A program made the position numbers and the translations under genes. The notes under the pieces were generated by a model that ran no database searches, was not told the DNA's origin, and saw only the letters and a program-made list of their open reading frames with translations. From contig JAFUBK010000009.1 in the NCBI GenBank assembly GCA_017460245.1, positions 1-13,770 on the forward strand: a stretch of 13,770 bases of DNA, read 5' to 3'. The DNA is from Bacilli bacterium (GTDB taxonomy: Bacteria > Bacillota_I > Bacilli_A > RF39 > UBA660). Positions 12,686 through 13,770 of the stretch are shown here, piece by piece. The first letter of the stretch is position 1. Each line of letters begins with the position of its first letter.

Positions 12686-13770
12686 GTGAACAAAGAAGAC
12701 CAAGAAACAAAAAATAAATTAGATAGATTAACCAAAAGTATTGGACCACTATCAACAAAAAAAGAACCAGAATCAATGCCAGCAAAAAAAAATGGCCCAA
12801 TATTTAAAACTAGTGAAGTTATAGTTTTACTGTTAATAACTACTATAGTAAGTCTTGTTATGGGAGGAACAATTATTTATAAATACTTAGATAAAGAAAG
12901 ACAAACAATTGAAGACAAAAAACTTCAAGACTTTATCAAAAATTATAAATATATCACCAAAAACTATAACGGCCAAATAGACGAAGAAGAACTATTAGAT
13001 GCAGCTTTAGAAGGAATGTTAAATAAATTAGATAAAAATTCGGTTTATCTAGATTCAGAAGATTCATCTAACTTCAACACCATCTTAGAAGGAAGCTATG
13101 ATGGTATTGGCATACAAATATATAAAGAAAATGAACAAATTATTATTAATGCAGTTTTTGAAAATAGTCCAGCTGCCAAAGCCGGTTTAAAAGAAGGGGA
13201 TGTAATTACCAAAATAAACGGCAAAAGCACAAAAAATATGACAACAAAACAATTGGTTGAAAAAGTTAAAGCTAATAAAAATAAAAATATTCAGTTAACT
13301 ATAAAAAGAAACGGTAAAGAAAAAAACATAACACTCAGTATGGACACCGTAAGTCTCCAATCTGTAAATACAAAAATATATAATCAAAACAATAAAACAA
13401 TCGGATACATTGAAGTAAGTATTTTTGCCAGCAACACCTACAACCAGTTCAAACAAAAACTTACAAAATTGGAAGAAGAAAATATAGATTCTCTAATAAT
13501 CGATTTGCGTTCTAATTCTGGTGGATACTTATCCTCTGCGGAAAATATGATTTCTTTGTTCCTTGATTCCAGCCATGTTATTTATCAAATCGAAAAAGAT
13601 AAAAAAACCACAAAACATTATTCAAATGGAAAAGAAACAAAAAAATACAAAATCGTTTTATTAGTAGATGAGAATAGCGCCTCAGCTTCAGAAGTTATGA
13701 CCTCAGCCTTAAAAGAACAATACGGTGCTTTAGTTATAGGAACAAAAACCTATGGAAAAGGAACAGTTCA
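12686..13770 (+). CDS. Membrane-anchored PDZ/S41 carboxyl-terminal processing protease (CtpA/CtpB type), 3' partial
   Basis: A serine protease of the S41 family that cleaves proteins outside the membrane, usually near their C-termini. At least 361 residues are present and the frame runs off the window end without a stop. Order: a 44-residue basic cytoplasmic tail, a membrane helix at about 45-65, a helical region with LLDAALEGMLNKLDKNSVYLD (103-123), a PDZ domain from about 135 to 220 (YDGIGIQIY; SPAAKAGLKEGDVITKING), then the protease core with DLRSNSGGYL (273-282). The Ser/Lys dyad is present: Ser333 in NSASASE and Lys358 in YGKGTV, 25 residues apart as in CtpB and Prc; the motif's Gln falls on the last, cut codon. 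Start is GTG 12686, with AAGGA at 12671-12675; a nearer in-frame GTG at 12677 is too close to that site. Confidence 0.93.
   Translation, partial: MNKEDQETKNKLDRLTKSIGPLSTKKEPESMPAKKNGPIFKTSEVIVLLLITTIVSLVMGGTIIYKYLDKERQTIEDKKLQDFIKNYKYITKNYNGQIDEEELLDAALEGMLNKLDKNSVYLDSEDSSNFNTILEGSYDGIGIQIYKENEQIIINAVFENSPAAKAGLKEGDVITKINGKSTKNMTTKQLVEKVKANKNKNIQLTIKRNGKEKNITLSMDTVSLQSVNTKIYNQNNKTIGYIEVSIFASNTYNQFKQKLTKLEEENIDSLIIDLRSNSGGYLSSAENMISLFLDSSHVIYQIEKDKKTTKHYSNGKETKKYKIVLLVDENSASASEVMTSALKEQYGALVIGTKTYGKGTV

Noticed and set aside
1..13770. Full use of genetic code 4 (TGA as Trp) in this organism.
   Set aside because: About 20 tryptophans are encoded by TGG and only one in-frame TGA occurs; an established code-4 genome would show many in-frame TGA codons. 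It would also not explain the in-frame TAA in the AAA+ gene.

Overview
The window is 13.8 kb of very AT-rich DNA, by eye about 30% GC. It reads as chromosome of a low-GC Gram-positive bacterium (Bacillota), probably one of the small-genome, uncultured Bacilli/Mollicutes-related lineages. Support comes from strong Shine-Dalgarno sites (AGGAGG, AGAGGTG, GGTGAT), several lipoproteins with LTGC/LSGC lipoboxes, the cdaA-cdaR pair, a UPF0316 protein, and lysine/asparagine-rich proteins. The exact lineage is inference. I see no RNA genes, transposons, phage genes or CRISPR, and no gene-free stretch over 300 bases.

Layout. (1) 42-2403, plus strand: a polyprenyl diphosphate synthase, a lipoprotein and a membrane-anchored thioredoxin-like protein, closely packed and ended by a terminator that overlaps the last stop codon. 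(2) 2412-2915, minus strand: a UPF0316 membrane protein. (3) 3002-4075: a secreted beta-helix (bactofilin-like) domain fused to a multi-pass membrane domain. (4) 4145-4591: a LysM protein with no signal peptide. (5) 4695-6102: a thioredoxin-fold lipoprotein followed by a single-module ClpB/ClpC-type AAA+ ATPase gene that is broken by an in-frame TAA. (6) 6193-7207: a membrane-anchored, cysteine-free thioredoxin-like protein overlapping trmL, a tRNA wobble 2'-O-methyltransferase. (7) 7265-7768: an unrecognised proline-rich, acidic single-pass membrane protein. (8) 7859-10022: cdaA-cdaR, the c-di-AMP cyclase and its YbbR-domain regulator. (9) 10100-10645: a DUF308 (HdeD-like) membrane protein, convergent with a minus-strand DUF378 protein at 10657-10854. 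(10) 10962-11954: a LolA-like lipoprotein. (11) 12004-12588: a second cysteine-free thioredoxin-like membrane protein, broken by an in-frame TGA inside its membrane helix. (12) 12686 to the window end: a membrane-anchored PDZ/S41 (CtpA/CtpB-type) protease.

How it fits together. Nearly everything acts at or outside the cytoplasmic membrane: isoprenoid lipid supply, lipoproteins, thiol chemistry, wall binding, c-di-AMP signalling and envelope proteolysis. Most units have their own promoter, often with an extended -10 (TGn), and a short hairpin terminator that frequently overlaps the stop codon. This is a compact housekeeping region and not an island.

The most unusual signals are the two genes that keep a clean reading frame on both sides of a single internal stop codon, the group of four extracytoplasmic thioredoxin-fold proteins of which two lack all redox cysteines, and a hairpin that can hide the ribosome-binding site of the UPF0316 gene.
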